DNA from: a virus | Length of the DNA: 64,000 bases | Direction: 5' to 3' (one strand) | Virus record (IMG/VR): IMGVR_UViG_3300014838_000017 | Location: 18,349-82,348 of that record | Shown here: piece by piece, positions 25,641 through 34,849 of the stretch | Position numbering within the stretch: the stretch's first letter is position 1 | Layout of the letters: each line of letters opens with the position of its first letter | Position numbers and translations under genes: made by a program | Notes under the pieces: model-generated | The model's input: only the letters and a program-made list of their open reading frames with translations | Databases searched by the model: none | What the model was told of the DNA's origin: nothing

Positions 25641-25860
25641 GGGTCAGCTTCACGATCTCGTTTTCGACCTCGTTCATTACGGCAAAATTGAATATTTTGC
25701 CGCTTATGATATGCCTGTTCAGTATCGAATGTTTTACATTCGTAAACTCATAAGCATTAAGGAAAAAGAGAAGAATGATATTGAAAAAGCATCTTCGTCT
25801 GCAAGGGAGGCTCCATCCCAAGGAAAAATTGTAAAAGGACCGAGTGTTAACAGAGGTTAA
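25540..25860 (+). CDS. gp51-like tail assembly protein, overlapping frame
   Basis: The meaningful part starts near FFGLTPEYKGQLHDLVFDLVHYGKIEYFAAYDMPVQYRMFYIRKLISIKEKEKND. This has the 'FDL-YYG...NMPV-x-R-x-FY' pattern of T4-type gp51 and tape-measure chaperones. The upstream ATG at 25540 is deep inside gp26 coding sequence; a later ATG (25711) would remove half of the domain. The frame is +1 to gp26 and the two run together at CCTTTTTTTGG (about 25612-25622), so this may be translated as a frameshifted extension of gp26. Confidence 0.6.
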   Translation: MIPHLHLCVTIVSLKGRRRLLWEFPFFGLTPEYKGQLHDLVFDLVHYGKIEYFAAYDMPVQYRMFYIRKLISIKEKEKNDIEKASSSAREAPSQGKIVKGPSVNRG

Positions 25861-26119
25861 CGGCGAAAACGATTATCCACGCAACCAATGCAAGCCCCCA
25901 CAGGCATATCCACACGGTTTTCATTGCGGTCTTGACTCTTTGCTCGCAGTCATTGTAAAGACAGTAGTATTCGTAAAGATAGCCCTTTATCCATTCTCCA
26001 AAAATTGGGGCAATCATAGCTCCAATGAACACTGTAATCATGCAAACCACGGCTCCTGCGCCGATTCTACGGTAAATTGCGTGTTCCCACTCGGTTATTG
26101 GGTCTCTTTCGTCATTCAT
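25847..26119 (-). CDS. Two-helix membrane protein, minus strand
   Basis: 90 aa from MNDERDP; an upstream in-frame ATG at 26137 lies before the -10 of its promoter. Two hydrophobic segments (GAGAVVCMITVFIGAMIAPIF and VWICLWGLALVAWIIVFAV) flank a short polar loop with a Cys pair (YYCLYNDCEQ). It is the only minus-strand gene in the tail module besides a HEG and has its own consensus sigma70 promoter. This suggests an early or accessory membrane function (superinfection exclusion, holin-like), which is inference. Confidence 0.65.
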   Translation of the reverse strand: MNDERDPITEWEHAIYRRIGAGAVVCMITVFIGAMIAPIFGEWIKGYLYEYYCLYNDCEQRVKTAMKTVWICLWGLALVAWIIVFAVNLC

Positions 26120-26125
26120 ACCTCC

Positions 26126-26154
26126 ACTATACTTCATTTTTATAATCTTGTCAA
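26126..26154 (-). promoter_or_regulatory. Sigma70 promoter, minus strand
   Basis: On the minus strand: TTGACA, exactly 17 nt, TATAGT. The expected start, 7 nt after the -10, is the A of the ATG at 26119, giving a leaderless mRNA. A GGAGG lies between -10 and ATG but is only 1 nt from the ATG and would not be transcribed. Confidence 0.75.
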
Positions 26155-26178
26155 TAGCGAAAAGTCATCGGTTGTCCC

Positions 26179-26186
26179 TATTTATA
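26179..26186 (+). promoter_or_regulatory. Candidate late promoter of tape measure gene (TATTTATA)
   Basis: Exact box 11 nt before the ATG at 26198. Confidence 0.5.
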
Positions 26187-26197
26187 AATGATAACAT

Positions 26198-28783
26198 ATG
26201 GCCGATCCATTAATACATCAGGATAAAGCGAATATTGAGCAAGCAAAGGCAATGCTTGATATTCAAGTATTGATAACAGAGAATATCAAGAAGCAACAAA
26301 ATCTTTTTCAAGACATCGGGCGAATCAATAAAGACGTTGCGGCTCAAGTGAATGCTCGTGGAGAAGATGAAAAGAAAATGATAGATGTTATTAGTGCAAA
26401 AACTGTGCTCTATTATCAAGAACTTCAACGGGGTAATAATATTCAAAGCGAAACTGTAACAAAAGCGTATCTTAAAAACCTAGCAAATATTAAAGATTCT
26501 ATGAAAAGAGCCAAGGAACAATTGGCTATATCTCGGGAAATAAGTAAGCTTCAGATTTCTATGGAGCAGAAGCGGCACGAGGAAGATACAAAGTGGATAA
26601 AGTTTTCAACGAGTAAATTTAAAGAAATGACTGGTTTGAAAACGACCGAATTCGATATGACTAAGAATATCGGAGATCAACTGATTAAGAATGGAATTGA
26701 ATCTGAAGCAATAGCCTATACGTTTAGTGCTATATTAGTTATGGTAAAGAGCACGTATGATTTATTCAATAAATTAGATTTGTCGGCGTTTGCATTTAGA
26801 AAAGTGATGGGTATGACTCGAATTGAATCTCAATTTATTCGCAAAGATGCCCAAGACATTGCCATTTCATACATGGCAATGGGTGTAACCATTGATGGGG
26901 TTTATAAGTCTTATGCTGCTATTGGACGAGTGGTGGGTGGAGTTCATAATGTTACAAAAGATATGGCTCGGGATGTTTCTTTAATGTCCTCCCAACTCGG
27001 AATATCCGAAGAATTAAGTGTGGGGTTGCTAAGTAATTTGGCGGCGGTTTCGAATAGCACTATAGAGTCACAGACAAATATGCTTGGAATGGCACAATCA
27101 CTTTCATCTGCCGCAGGAGTTCCATTGGCTGATGTAATGAAGGATGTTTCGAGTAGGTCTCAGACTACTTTGACTATGATGTCTCGTATGCCAATCGTGG
27201 CATTGAGAACTTCTATTGAATTGCATCGTATGGGAACATCAATGGAAGAAGCGTCTAAGTCGAGTCGCCACATTCTTGATTTCTCTGAGAATATTAACGA
27301 GGAAATGAATGCATCGGTGCTTTTGGGAAGGTCGATTAATTTACAACGTGCTCGTGAATTGGCATATCATAGAGACATTGAAGGCTCCACCAAGGAAATT
27401 CTTCGTATTACAAAATCCATTGGATTTGCACAACTTGATACATTCCAACAAGAAGCATTTGCAACGGCAACGGGTAAGAGTGTTGATGAATTGATGAGAA
27501 TGCTTCAGACCGATAAACAGATTGCATTAATTAGGAATGGAACCGATGCTAAAGCCAAGGAGGAGCTTGCTACTTACGAAAAAATGCGTATGGAAAACGA
27601 AGCCACTGCTAAATTACGAGCTGAAGATTCAATGACTACGATCCGAACAATGCTTAACCAAGAGAGAATTTCACAGATTACTAACCACTGGAACCAACTT
27701 TTAGCTAAAGCTGAACAGTTCTTACTTCCAATTGTTGATTTGATGCTTCGGGGTGCATTAGCCATTATAGATTGGGTTCCAGCCATTATGGCATTCTCAA
27801 TGCCATTGGGACGAGTAATAAAAGATTTAGCTGTATGGATTTTATCTGGAGAAAGAATTGCCAAATCATTTGATTCGATTGGAAGTTTTGTGATGAAATT
27901 TGGAAAAGTGTTTGATGGTGTTGCCGGTATTGTTTTAAGAATTGGTACGGGAGTATCTAAGTTTGTGGGGGGACTTGGAAAAGCGTTTGGAGTTTTTGGA
28001 AAACTTTTAGGGTTTGCGGGCATTTTTGCTAAATGGGTTCCAGTTCTTGGATGGATTATTATGGCATTTCAGTTTATCAGTAGTTTGATTACAAGGATTT
28101 CCAATGCTGGATTTGTAAAAGGTGATTTAGGGGGTAACATACTGAAAGGATTAAAAGCGGTGGGGTTAGCCATTTATGATGTATTAATTGCCCCGTTTGC
28201 TAATGCCTTCAAATGGATATGGCACTTATTGGGACTTGGAATTGTAAAAGGTATTGTTGGTATTGGGTCTATGCTGTTCAATGCTATAATTGCCCCGTTT
28301 GCTAATGCCTTCAAATGGATATGGCACTTATTCGGCGGACATTCACCATCTCTTTTGGGACTTGGAATTGTAAAAGGTATTGTTGGTATTGGGTCTATGC
28401 TGTTCAATGCTATAATTGCACCGTGGAGAATGGCATTTGGATGGATCGCAAACAAATTTGCTGGTATAGGTCGATTTTTTGGTCGTATTTTTGGGAGACA
28501 TGATTCGGTGGAGAAAAAAGCACAAGCTGCTTATGTTACGGCGGTTAAAGTGACTCCAAATGGAACGACCATTGAAACTCCTACCGCAAAATCTACTTCC
28601 GTCAAGAAAAAAGACGATGATTCAATTATTGGAATGACTGAAGAGACGGGTAAGAAAATGTTAGCATTGCTTGAGAAAATTCTAACGAAGGATACAAGCA
28701 TTCGTATGGATGGTCAGTTACTTAGCTCTACCTTGGCTCGACAAACCGAGTTTAAGGGAGGTTACGGAGTTAACAAGGTATAA
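26198..28783 (+). CDS. Tape measure protein
   Basis: 861 aa, located between the gp26/gp51-like genes and the baseplate genes as in other myophages. Residues 1-140 are helical and coiled-coil. A long central helical and membrane-like region follows, with several hydrophobic stretches (IIMAFQFISSLI; LLGFAGIFAKWVPVLGWI). Near residues 660-740 is a Gly/Ile-rich section with an internal duplication (APFANAFKWIWHL... GLGIVKGIVGIGSMLFNAII). It sets tail length and may form the membrane channel at injection. Own late promoter. Confidence 0.85.
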   Translation: MADPLIHQDKANIEQAKAMLDIQVLITENIKKQQNLFQDIGRINKDVAAQVNARGEDEKKMIDVISAKTVLYYQELQRGNNIQSETVTKAYLKNLANIKDSMKRAKEQLAISREISKLQISMEQKRHEEDTKWIKFSTSKFKEMTGLKTTEFDMTKNIGDQLIKNGIESEAIAYTFSAILVMVKSTYDLFNKLDLSAFAFRKVMGMTRIESQFIRKDAQDIAISYMAMGVTIDGVYKSYAAIGRVVGGVHNVTKDMARDVSLMSSQLGISEELSVGLLSNLAAVSNSTIESQTNMLGMAQSLSSAAGVPLADVMKDVSSRSQTTLTMMSRMPIVALRTSIELHRMGTSMEEASKSSRHILDFSENINEEMNASVLLGRSINLQRARELAYHRDIEGSTKEILRITKSIGFAQLDTFQQEAFATATGKSVDELMRMLQTDKQIALIRNGTDAKAKEELATYEKMRMENEATAKLRAEDSMTTIRTMLNQERISQITNHWNQLLAKAEQFLLPIVDLMLRGALAIIDWVPAIMAFSMPLGRVIKDLAVWILSGERIAKSFDSIGSFVMKFGKVFDGVAGIVLRIGTGVSKFVGGLGKAFGVFGKLLGFAGIFAKWVPVLGWIIMAFQFISSLITRISNAGFVKGDLGGNILKGLKAVGLAIYDVLIAPFANAFKWIWHLLGLGIVKGIVGIGSMLFNAIIAPFANAFKWIWHLFGGHSPSLLGLGIVKGIVGIGSMLFNAIIAPWRMAFGWIANKFAGIGRFFGRIFGRHDSVEKKAQAAYVTAVKVTPNGTTIETPTAKSTSVKKKDDDSIIGMTEETGKKMLALLEKILTKDTSIRMDGQLLSSTLARQTEFKGGYGVNKV
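28185..28419 (+). repeat. In-frame duplication inside the tape measure gene
   Basis: A 46-bp block at 28185-28230 recurs unchanged at 28287-28332, and a 65-bp block at 28229-28293 recurs unchanged at 28355-28419. Offsets of 102 and 126 bp are both multiples of three. The exact identity indicates recent duplication with a 24-bp insertion. Confidence 0.9.
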
Positions 28784-28785
28784 GA

Positions 28786-28793
28786 TACTTATA
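28786..28793 (+). promoter_or_regulatory. Candidate late promoter (TACTTATA)
   Basis: TAYTTATA variant 3 nt before the ATG at 28797. It supports that start over the upstream in-frame codons. Confidence 0.45.
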
Positions 28794-28796
28794 GAT

Positions 28797-31139
28797 ATGC
28801 CACAAGCAGACTTTCAACCTACGTGGGCATTAATAGCCCGACCAACCGGATACTCTACTGGACCATCAGTTGGTAAATCGGAATTGTTGCTTAATGCAAA
28901 TTCTACTGAATTGTATCATAGGTTCTCACCATACTCAAATTATTCTCAGAATGGAGGGTTGCTTAATTGGGGAGATCAGCCATTTTATTATGTCTATGTT
29001 GACCAAGCCAAGAATTTTCCAAATAATCGTGCGGGACAAAGCCAAGTATTTCCGCTTCAAGATTCAATCATTGATGTTCAGAGAGTAACCAAATTTCTTG
29101 CTTCGGGAAATGGAATTACATTCATGGCTACTCAGTTGCTTCTACAAACTGGAAATGCATTTGATGAAACTCGGATATACAATCCAACATCTCCGATTGT
29201 TGCTGCTGGAATGGGATTGACTTTTAATGCGGTTCGTCCAGAACGTTTTCTTGATATATCTAGTCTTTCTGGATTGGCTACAAGTTTGTTGGGTGGGGCT
29301 GGAGCACTTCTTGCTGGTGGATCGGTGGTAAATGCCCCCGCAAGCACTACGGGAACAGGAGCATTGCCGACCCGAAACCAATCGACCGATGGTAAAGGAT
29401 TGCTTCGTGGTGGTGATGCCAATAAGGGATTAGCCAATTTCAAATCTAAATGGAATCCATCGCAAGGTGGAACCAACTCATTCATGTCGGCAGTTGCTAG
29501 TATTGCATCGTCAATGTTTAGTAACTTTATTCCTTCTAGACAGACGGGGATTCAATACCGTAGCGATGAAGGTTCATATGGATTAATGTTGGCGGCTGCT
29601 TCTCCACAATTGGATTCTTTGGATTCTTCCGGAAATCCGATTGCATTTGGCCAATTATGGGTTGCGGGAGGAAAAGGAATGCGTAAGCAGGGACAATATC
29701 CTAATAAACCAACCAGACTATTTGTTCAAGTTCAAAATGGTAAAGTAATTTCAAATCTTGTAAGTGCTGCAGGAGGTTTGAGTGTATATGCTTCAGGATT
29801 GGGGACCGTTGGATATTCCATTACTCCAAGCACTAATGTTACTAAGCCTGGGTATCGCTATGGTGATTCGATGGGAACATTATTCATAAATAATAATGGA
29901 TACATGGGGTCAGATATAATGTATCAATACAAATATTATATTGATCCTACACAAGCATTCCCAACCAAAGACCCAGAATCAACCATAGCAGATTCTGTTG
30001 ATAAAATGGGAGGTAATGCTGGAACCATCCAGAAAAACTTGAATAACATTCTCAAGGCTAGTGGAGGTAAGACATATACCACAGTAAACCCCGATGGAGT
30101 TATTTTAAGAACCCCGTCGGTTAATTACAATTATGATCGTCTGTCGTCTAAGTCGAAGTCCACGCCTATAAATCAATATATTCTCGGGTCTTTGTCCTCA
30201 TATAGAAATTCAGGGGTGCGAATGGTTAGTGATGATTTAGTTTCTAATGTGAATCAATCGATGGGACTCCCAACGTCATTCAAATCGGATAGAATAAATA
30301 CATTTAATGTGTTGGATAGTTCGGCTAAGGGTACTACGTGGAACCCATTTAGTGATGATTTGGTAGCATTGTATTTTTACGATGTTGTAAATGACAAATA
30401 TATTCCGTTCCGTGCAATTATTAGTGGTATTGGGGAAAGCGGAAATGCATCGTGGGATGAAATGGCATTTATTGGGAGGGCCGATAAAGTTTATTCATAT
30501 GGAGGATTCAATCGCAATTTTAATTTTACGATTAACATTGTCATTAACAGTATTGCGGAACTAGCTCCAACTTGGCAGAGAATTAACTACATGATGACTG
30601 CATATAAGCCTGCTAATTATACCCGAAAGGCAAGTTCTACGGGCGGTGATTTGGTATATGACCGATTTATGGTACCACCAATGTTTATGTTTACGTTGGG
30701 AGACTTATATCGTGACCAACCTATACTTATTCAATCTGTGGCTATGACTATTCCTGATGGTGCGTCGTGGGAGACTTTAAATCAAGAGAATCAAGGAAGC
30801 ACATGGGCATACATGGCTAATACGATTAAAGCTTCGGGAGCAAAGTTCGGTCAAGTTCCAAGAGAAATACAACTTGCGTTTACTATGATTTTTCTTGAGA
30901 AGGAACGTGCGGTTGTTGGTGGAGCAAATTTTGGTCATGCACCTAGAACGGAGGACTTTAACAACTTCAACTACGACACCGCAGTGCCAGAGACGTTTAA
31001 CGCATGGAACGTAAACTATGTAGTTAATATTCCAAACTTGACTACACAGGATACTAAAAAAACCTTGGCAAATGGGTTTCAAACACCATCGGGAGCATCT
31101 GTAATAAATCAAGCAATCGTTCCTACTAATTTGTTCTAA
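28797..31139 (+). CDS. Large baseplate / tail-tube-cap-like protein
   Basis: 780 aa from MPQADFQPTWALIARP; upstream in-frame codons overlap the tape measure gene. The sequence is Gly/Ser/Asn-rich and beta-like, with an Ala/Gly hydrophobic patch near residues 155-185. The C-terminal 220 residues (FYDVVNDKYIPFRAIISGIGESG...PPMFMFTLGDLYRDQPILIQSVAMTIPDGASWET) have the look of T4-type tube-cap/initiator proteins gp48 and gp54. That match is by general pattern only. Position right after the tape measure and before gp53 supports a baseplate role. Confidence 0.65.
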   Translation: MPQADFQPTWALIARPTGYSTGPSVGKSELLLNANSTELYHRFSPYSNYSQNGGLLNWGDQPFYYVYVDQAKNFPNNRAGQSQVFPLQDSIIDVQRVTKFLASGNGITFMATQLLLQTGNAFDETRIYNPTSPIVAAGMGLTFNAVRPERFLDISSLSGLATSLLGGAGALLAGGSVVNAPASTTGTGALPTRNQSTDGKGLLRGGDANKGLANFKSKWNPSQGGTNSFMSAVASIASSMFSNFIPSRQTGIQYRSDEGSYGLMLAAASPQLDSLDSSGNPIAFGQLWVAGGKGMRKQGQYPNKPTRLFVQVQNGKVISNLVSAAGGLSVYASGLGTVGYSITPSTNVTKPGYRYGDSMGTLFINNNGYMGSDIMYQYKYYIDPTQAFPTKDPESTIADSVDKMGGNAGTIQKNLNNILKASGGKTYTTVNPDGVILRTPSVNYNYDRLSSKSKSTPINQYILGSLSSYRNSGVRMVSDDLVSNVNQSMGLPTSFKSDRINTFNVLDSSAKGTTWNPFSDDLVALYFYDVVNDKYIPFRAIISGIGESGNASWDEMAFIGRADKVYSYGGFNRNFNFTINIVINSIAELAPTWQRINYMMTAYKPANYTRKASSTGGDLVYDRFMVPPMFMFTLGDLYRDQPILIQSVAMTIPDGASWETLNQENQGSTWAYMANTIKASGAKFGQVPREIQLAFTMIFLEKERAVVGGANFGHAPRTEDFNNFNYDTAVPETFNAWNVNYVVNIPNLTTQDTKKTLANGFQTPSGASVINQAIVPTNLF

Positions 31140-31143
31140 TATT

Positions 31144-31440
31144 ATGCGATATGATAGCACGCCAATTCAAAACCGATGGGATGGAAAGAGAGTTTATAAG
31201 ACAACCCAATATCCACCCATCCCTGTTCAAGCAACGGATGTTCAAGTCATAACGAATACGGAAGATTATCTCGATTCGTTGGCGTTGAAGTATTATGACG
31301 ATCCATCTTTGTATTGGATTATTGCTCACGCAAATAATTTAGGTAAGGGTCGGTTGAGTGTTCCACCGGGCATCATCATACGTATTCCTGTGGATATAAG
31401 CACTATCCAATCCAAATTTAATCAACTCAACTCACAATAA
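31144..31440 (+). CDS. Baseplate wedge protein (gp53-like)
   Basis: 98 aa. Matches the gp53/LysM-like wedge pattern: an N-terminal Tyr/Pro-rich strand, then DYLDSLALKYYDDPSLYWIIAHANN, a Gly-rich turn and SVPPGIIIRIPVDISTI. The 'Y-DDPS-YW-IA-AN' core and terminal 'PG-x-x-I-R-IP' are characteristic. In T4, gp53 closes the hexameric baseplate. It follows the preceding gene by 4 nt. Confidence 0.85.
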   Translation: MRYDSTPIQNRWDGKRVYKTTQYPPIPVQATDVQVITNTEDYLDSLALKYYDDPSLYWIIAHANNLGKGRLSVPPGIIIRIPVDISTIQSKFNQLNSQ

Positions 31441-31461
31441 TTCCGTCGTTTTATGTTCCGA
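31440..31461 (+). promoter_or_regulatory. Shared HEG 5' element, copy 2
   Basis: Paired TTCCG direct repeats around TCGTTTTATG, 42 nt before the MGR ORF. Both halves carry C where copies 1 and 3 carry A. Confidence 0.5.
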
Positions 31462-31467
31462 TGATAT

Positions 31468-32334
31468 ATGTATAATGTGTTATGGGACGAAAAGCATTAC
31501 ATAGAACCGAATATGAACTCCGAGAACAAAAACGAATCCGTGATAAACGTTATTACCAACGACACCACTATGACATTCTCGAAAGAAGAATGCGAAGATA
31601 CTGGAAATTGGACAAAAAATTGTCCTAAATGTGGGATGAAACAGGTATATTCTTCGTGGGATTCATTAAGATTCGCTATTCGGAAACATACCATATGTAA
31701 TAAATGCCGTGCAAATAAACTAAAAACACGCCCCACCTCTGACAAATGGAAACGAATATGTCCCGCTTGTCAAAAAGAAATTTTGTATAAGTCTGTCAAA
31801 AGTTATTTGCTTTGTGTTAGAACTAAGACAAAATGTCGGAAATGTGGTAGTGCAGAAATAGTAAAACATAGGGATACATCATTTTTTAAAACACAAGAAT
31901 ATCGGAAAAAAATGAGTGAAATTTTAAAAGTTAAACGTAAAACGAATAGCTATGGAGATAGTTTTAAGAAAAAATGTCGTATAAATAGAGCGAAAAGTGC
32001 ATTGTTGGGAGTTCAAAACAAGCCAAATTATAATAAAAATGCGTGTTTATTTATTGATGCTATAAATAAGAAATTCGGGTGGAATTTGCAACATGCTGAA
32101 AGTGGGGGGGAGAAGGTCGTGGAAGGATTTTTTCTGGATGGGTATGATGATGGAAGGAATATTGTTTTTGAGTATGATGAGCCTAAACATAATACATTGT
32201 CGCATGAAAAACGAGACCGAATAAAAGAAAAAGTAGTGATAAAGAAAATAAGTCCTTGGAAATTTATTCGATTTAGTGAAAAATACAATAAATTGTATGA
32301 TATTATAAACGGGGAGGAAATTATATGGCAGTAA
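31468..32334 (+). CDS. Zinc-finger / PD-(D/E)xK-like homing endonuclease
   Basis: 288-codon ORF. From residue ~49, NCPKCG...CNKCRANK and CPACQKE...CRKCG form two zinc ribbons. The C-terminal nuclease carries GFFLDGYDDGRNIVFEYDEPKHNTLSHEKRDRIKEK, a VSR/DUF559-like D...E-Y-D-E-x-K-H core. The first ~45 codons lie antiphase over the conserved MGR ORF and show little conservation between cassettes, so the native N-terminus may come from that ORF. It overlaps the next hub gene by 10 nt and supplies its SD (GGGAGG), so translation is coupled. Confidence 0.8.
   Translation: MYNVLWDEKHYIEPNMNSENKNESVINVITNDTTMTFSKEECEDTGNWTKNCPKCGMKQVYSSWDSLRFAIRKHTICNKCRANKLKTRPTSDKWKRICPACQKEILYKSVKSYLLCVRTKTKCRKCGSAEIVKHRDTSFFKTQEYRKKMSEILKVKRKTNSYGDSFKKKCRINRAKSALLGVQNKPNYNKNACLFIDAINKKFGWNLQHAESGGEKVVEGFFLDGYDDGRNIVFEYDEPKHNTLSHEKRDRIKEKVVIKKISPWKFIRFSEKYNKLYDIINGEEIIWQ
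31482..31628 (+). CDS. MGR leader ORF of HEG cassette 2 (48 aa)
   Basis: Starts MGRKALHRTEYELREQKR and is about half identical to the ORF at 19630. It ends DKKLS at an A6 run whose surroundings (ACAAAAAATTGTCC) recur at the same place in cassette 3. The nuclease frame is +1. A TATGTATA box lies 7 nt upstream. Confidence 0.55.
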   Translation: MGRKALHRTEYELREQKRIRDKRYYQRHHYDILERRMRRYWKLDKKLS

Positions 32335-34808
32335 CAAATAATTCTCCAAATCCTGGTAGTGGAGGAGACCCATCGGTAGTTATACCTTGGGAGCCGTGCA
32401 ACTTCCCAATAGCTTTGCAAGATGAATTAAATCGTCGTAAAAAGAATCGAAGTCTTCGTTATGTTCAATCCACGCAAGGAAACTGGGATAGTCAAAATGG
32501 TGATTGGTCAAAATATCGGGGTCCGATGGTTCCGTGGGTTCGTCTGTGTTCAAATAGCAAAGGAAAACGAGGAACGACTGGTAAAGAAGGGTTCGTTCTG
32601 TTTGGTGGTAAAGGATTCTACACGGATTATGGATTCACTGCCGCAAAAAATAACCCATCGGTTATTGGATATGTTCCCAATGGACAGAATGCTACGCATA
32701 CTATTGATAATGATATTAATGAACAGTATCCCATTCACGTTCCCGCTCCTGAGATTGAAAAGATTAGTGTAAGCATTCAGAAGGAACTCTATCGTCGGGT
32801 TGAAATCGAGTGGGTGTGTTTTTCTAAAAAGCAGTTGGAATACATGACCCCATACTTCCTAGTTCCGGGAATATCAGCAATTATGGAGTGGGGATGGAAT
32901 CATTACAATCCAGTGTCATTGATAGATTTGTCTGACACGGGGACACTGCAAGATTACTTCAATAACCCATATTCTCTCTACACCAATAACATCATTAAGT
33001 CTAGAGGAAATTATGATGTTATTTTTGGAATTGTGACAAACTTTGGATGGACGGTTGACGGAAACAAGTTCCGATGCAAAACCGAAATCACTTCCAAAGA
33101 TCGTATCTATTCTGGGTTAATCGTGGATTCTACGGTTACAGAGAAATCATCAACTGGTGAGGACGCCGAGACTAAGGATAAGCCGTTTGACAGTCTGACT
33201 CAATTCATTGATAAGTCACTCGACCTGTTTCGTAATGTAGTCACTCAAACACCAGATTCTATATCGGACCTTTCGGCTTTATGTTCGTATATTCGAGCGG
33301 CACACCCAACTAATGCAAACGAATATTTGTATGGTGTATTTACGGGTCGAGACCCGAAGGATTTAAAGAACAAATTTGCGAAGGGTGCCAACACAAATTA
33401 TGATTTTGATTGTTTGAATAAGAACTCGGAATTATGGGTTAACCTTGGACTTGTCATTGAAGTATTAAACTTCCACGCAAAGTTGAAAGCTACCAAGGGA
33501 AAAGAAATGTTTCGAGTAGATATTGATGACGTGGTTGTTAGTGCCCACCCCAATATGATTTCAAGTGATGGGTCCATTTGTTTGATTCCAAATTGGGAAT
33601 CTCCACATTATTTCTATGGAAAATATGGCATTCGTGAGGCTATACATAATGATAAGTCGGGTATTGGGCTTCCTCTTAATCCTCCATCGAGCACTAATGG
33701 GCCTATTTCGTTTCCATCAAAACATGCAGACGCAATAAAATCTAAGCAGGCAGCAGATTGGAGATTAGGTAGAATATGTGGACAATTTAATAAAGCGTAT
33801 AGGGATGATATTGACCAAATTATTAATGCGGTTCGTTATGAAAATGGCGTCCCGGCGGGAACTTGCTGCTTTCCATTCAAGAAACCTACCCAAGGACTAA
33901 ATAACAATCCATATCCCCCCCATTTCTCTGGATATTTGAGAAATATTTATGTGAGCGTGTCTTACTTGAAAGCATTGTTGGATAATAGCTCGGATATTAC
34001 AACGTATCTTCAACTCGTTGAGAAATTAGCATCTGATATTAATGGCGCATGTGGAACATTTTGGGACTTGAGATTGGTAAGTGCTCCCGGCGATGCGAAA
34101 ATATCCAATACAGATGCTGCCCCCATGAAACTTGTAGACTACAAGTTCATGTACTTTTCCAATCGTGGAAAAGTATGGTCGTTTGATTATTTTGATGCTG
34201 ACAGTTTGTTGCAGGGTATTGGATTCAACCCGACATTGAGCAATGCTCAAGCAATTCGAACCATTTATTCCCCAACGAACAATGTTGATAAGAATATAGT
34301 CATAACGAATGGTGACAATGAACTTCTTGACTATGGTGCTGAAGATAGGTTAAACTTGGGACAAAATGTGGGAAATACGTCATCGTCAACTTCGACTGAA
34401 GACACCAGTGGGTTTGACGACACGATGCGGGCATTACAACAAATCGAACCTCCGACTGATGGGTCGTACCAAATAACATCGAATGGAACCGTTTATCGTC
34501 TTGCGCTTCCCGCCAGTGATATTCAGAAACTTTTACTTGATGATAGCGATGAGGATAACAATCCTAAATACACTGGAATCATGCCGGGTATTCAGGCGAC
34601 ATTTACCGTTCAAGGTATTGGAGGTCTTCGAACTTTCATGATGTTTTTGTGCAAAAACTTGGCCGATCCATATTCCGAGAATAATATTGTGTTTAGAATT
34701 GTTAATGTTGAGGAAAATATTGAGCCGGGAAAATGGACCACCACGATAACGGCGGGCGTTATTCCTCTGCGTGGATTTATAAAATCACGCCTTGGAATCT
34801 CGCCTTAA
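32325..34808 (+). CDS. Baseplate hub-like structural protein
   Basis: 827 aa, start supported by GGGGAGG about 8 nt upstream. The central region has SVSIQKELYRRVEIEWVCFSKKQLEYMTPYFLVPGISAIMEWGWNHYNP and IIKSRGNYDVIFGIVTNFGWTVDGNKFRC, a pattern seen in hub or spike-adaptor proteins (gp27-analogue position) of large myophages. The C-terminus (QATFTVQGIGGLRTFMMFLCKNL...FRIVNVEENIEPGKWTTTITAGVIPL) resembles the tube-like fold of hub proteins. Last gene of the late module, ending before an early-type promoter. Exact T4 equivalent uncertain. Confidence 0.65.
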   Translation: MAVTNNSPNPGSGGDPSVVIPWEPCNFPIALQDELNRRKKNRSLRYVQSTQGNWDSQNGDWSKYRGPMVPWVRLCSNSKGKRGTTGKEGFVLFGGKGFYTDYGFTAAKNNPSVIGYVPNGQNATHTIDNDINEQYPIHVPAPEIEKISVSIQKELYRRVEIEWVCFSKKQLEYMTPYFLVPGISAIMEWGWNHYNPVSLIDLSDTGTLQDYFNNPYSLYTNNIIKSRGNYDVIFGIVTNFGWTVDGNKFRCKTEITSKDRIYSGLIVDSTVTEKSSTGEDAETKDKPFDSLTQFIDKSLDLFRNVVTQTPDSISDLSALCSYIRAAHPTNANEYLYGVFTGRDPKDLKNKFAKGANTNYDFDCLNKNSELWVNLGLVIEVLNFHAKLKATKGKEMFRVDIDDVVVSAHPNMISSDGSICLIPNWESPHYFYGKYGIREAIHNDKSGIGLPLNPPSSTNGPISFPSKHADAIKSKQAADWRLGRICGQFNKAYRDDIDQIINAVRYENGVPAGTCCFPFKKPTQGLNNNPYPPHFSGYLRNIYVSVSYLKALLDNSSDITTYLQLVEKLASDINGACGTFWDLRLVSAPGDAKISNTDAAPMKLVDYKFMYFSNRGKVWSFDYFDADSLLQGIGFNPTLSNAQAIRTIYSPTNNVDKNIVITNGDNELLDYGAEDRLNLGQNVGNTSSSTSTEDTSGFDDTMRALQQIEPPTDGSYQITSNGTVYRLALPASDIQKLLLDDSDEDNNPKYTGIMPGIQATFTVQGIGGLRTFMMFLCKNLADPYSENNIVFRIVNVEENIEPGKWTTTITAGVIPLRGFIKSRLGISP

Positions 34809-34811
34809 ATC

Positions 34812-34840
34812 TTGACTTCGGGATGGGGTAGTGATATTAT
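34812..34840 (+). promoter_or_regulatory. Sigma70 extended -10 promoter of polymerase gene
   Basis: TTGACT, exactly 17 nt, TATTAT, with TGA before the -10 (extended -10). The expected start, 7 nt downstream (34847), is an in-frame TTG directly followed by the ATG at 34850, so the mRNA is leaderless or has a 3-nt leader. Confidence 0.7.
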
Positions 34841-34849
34841 GAGTGGTTG

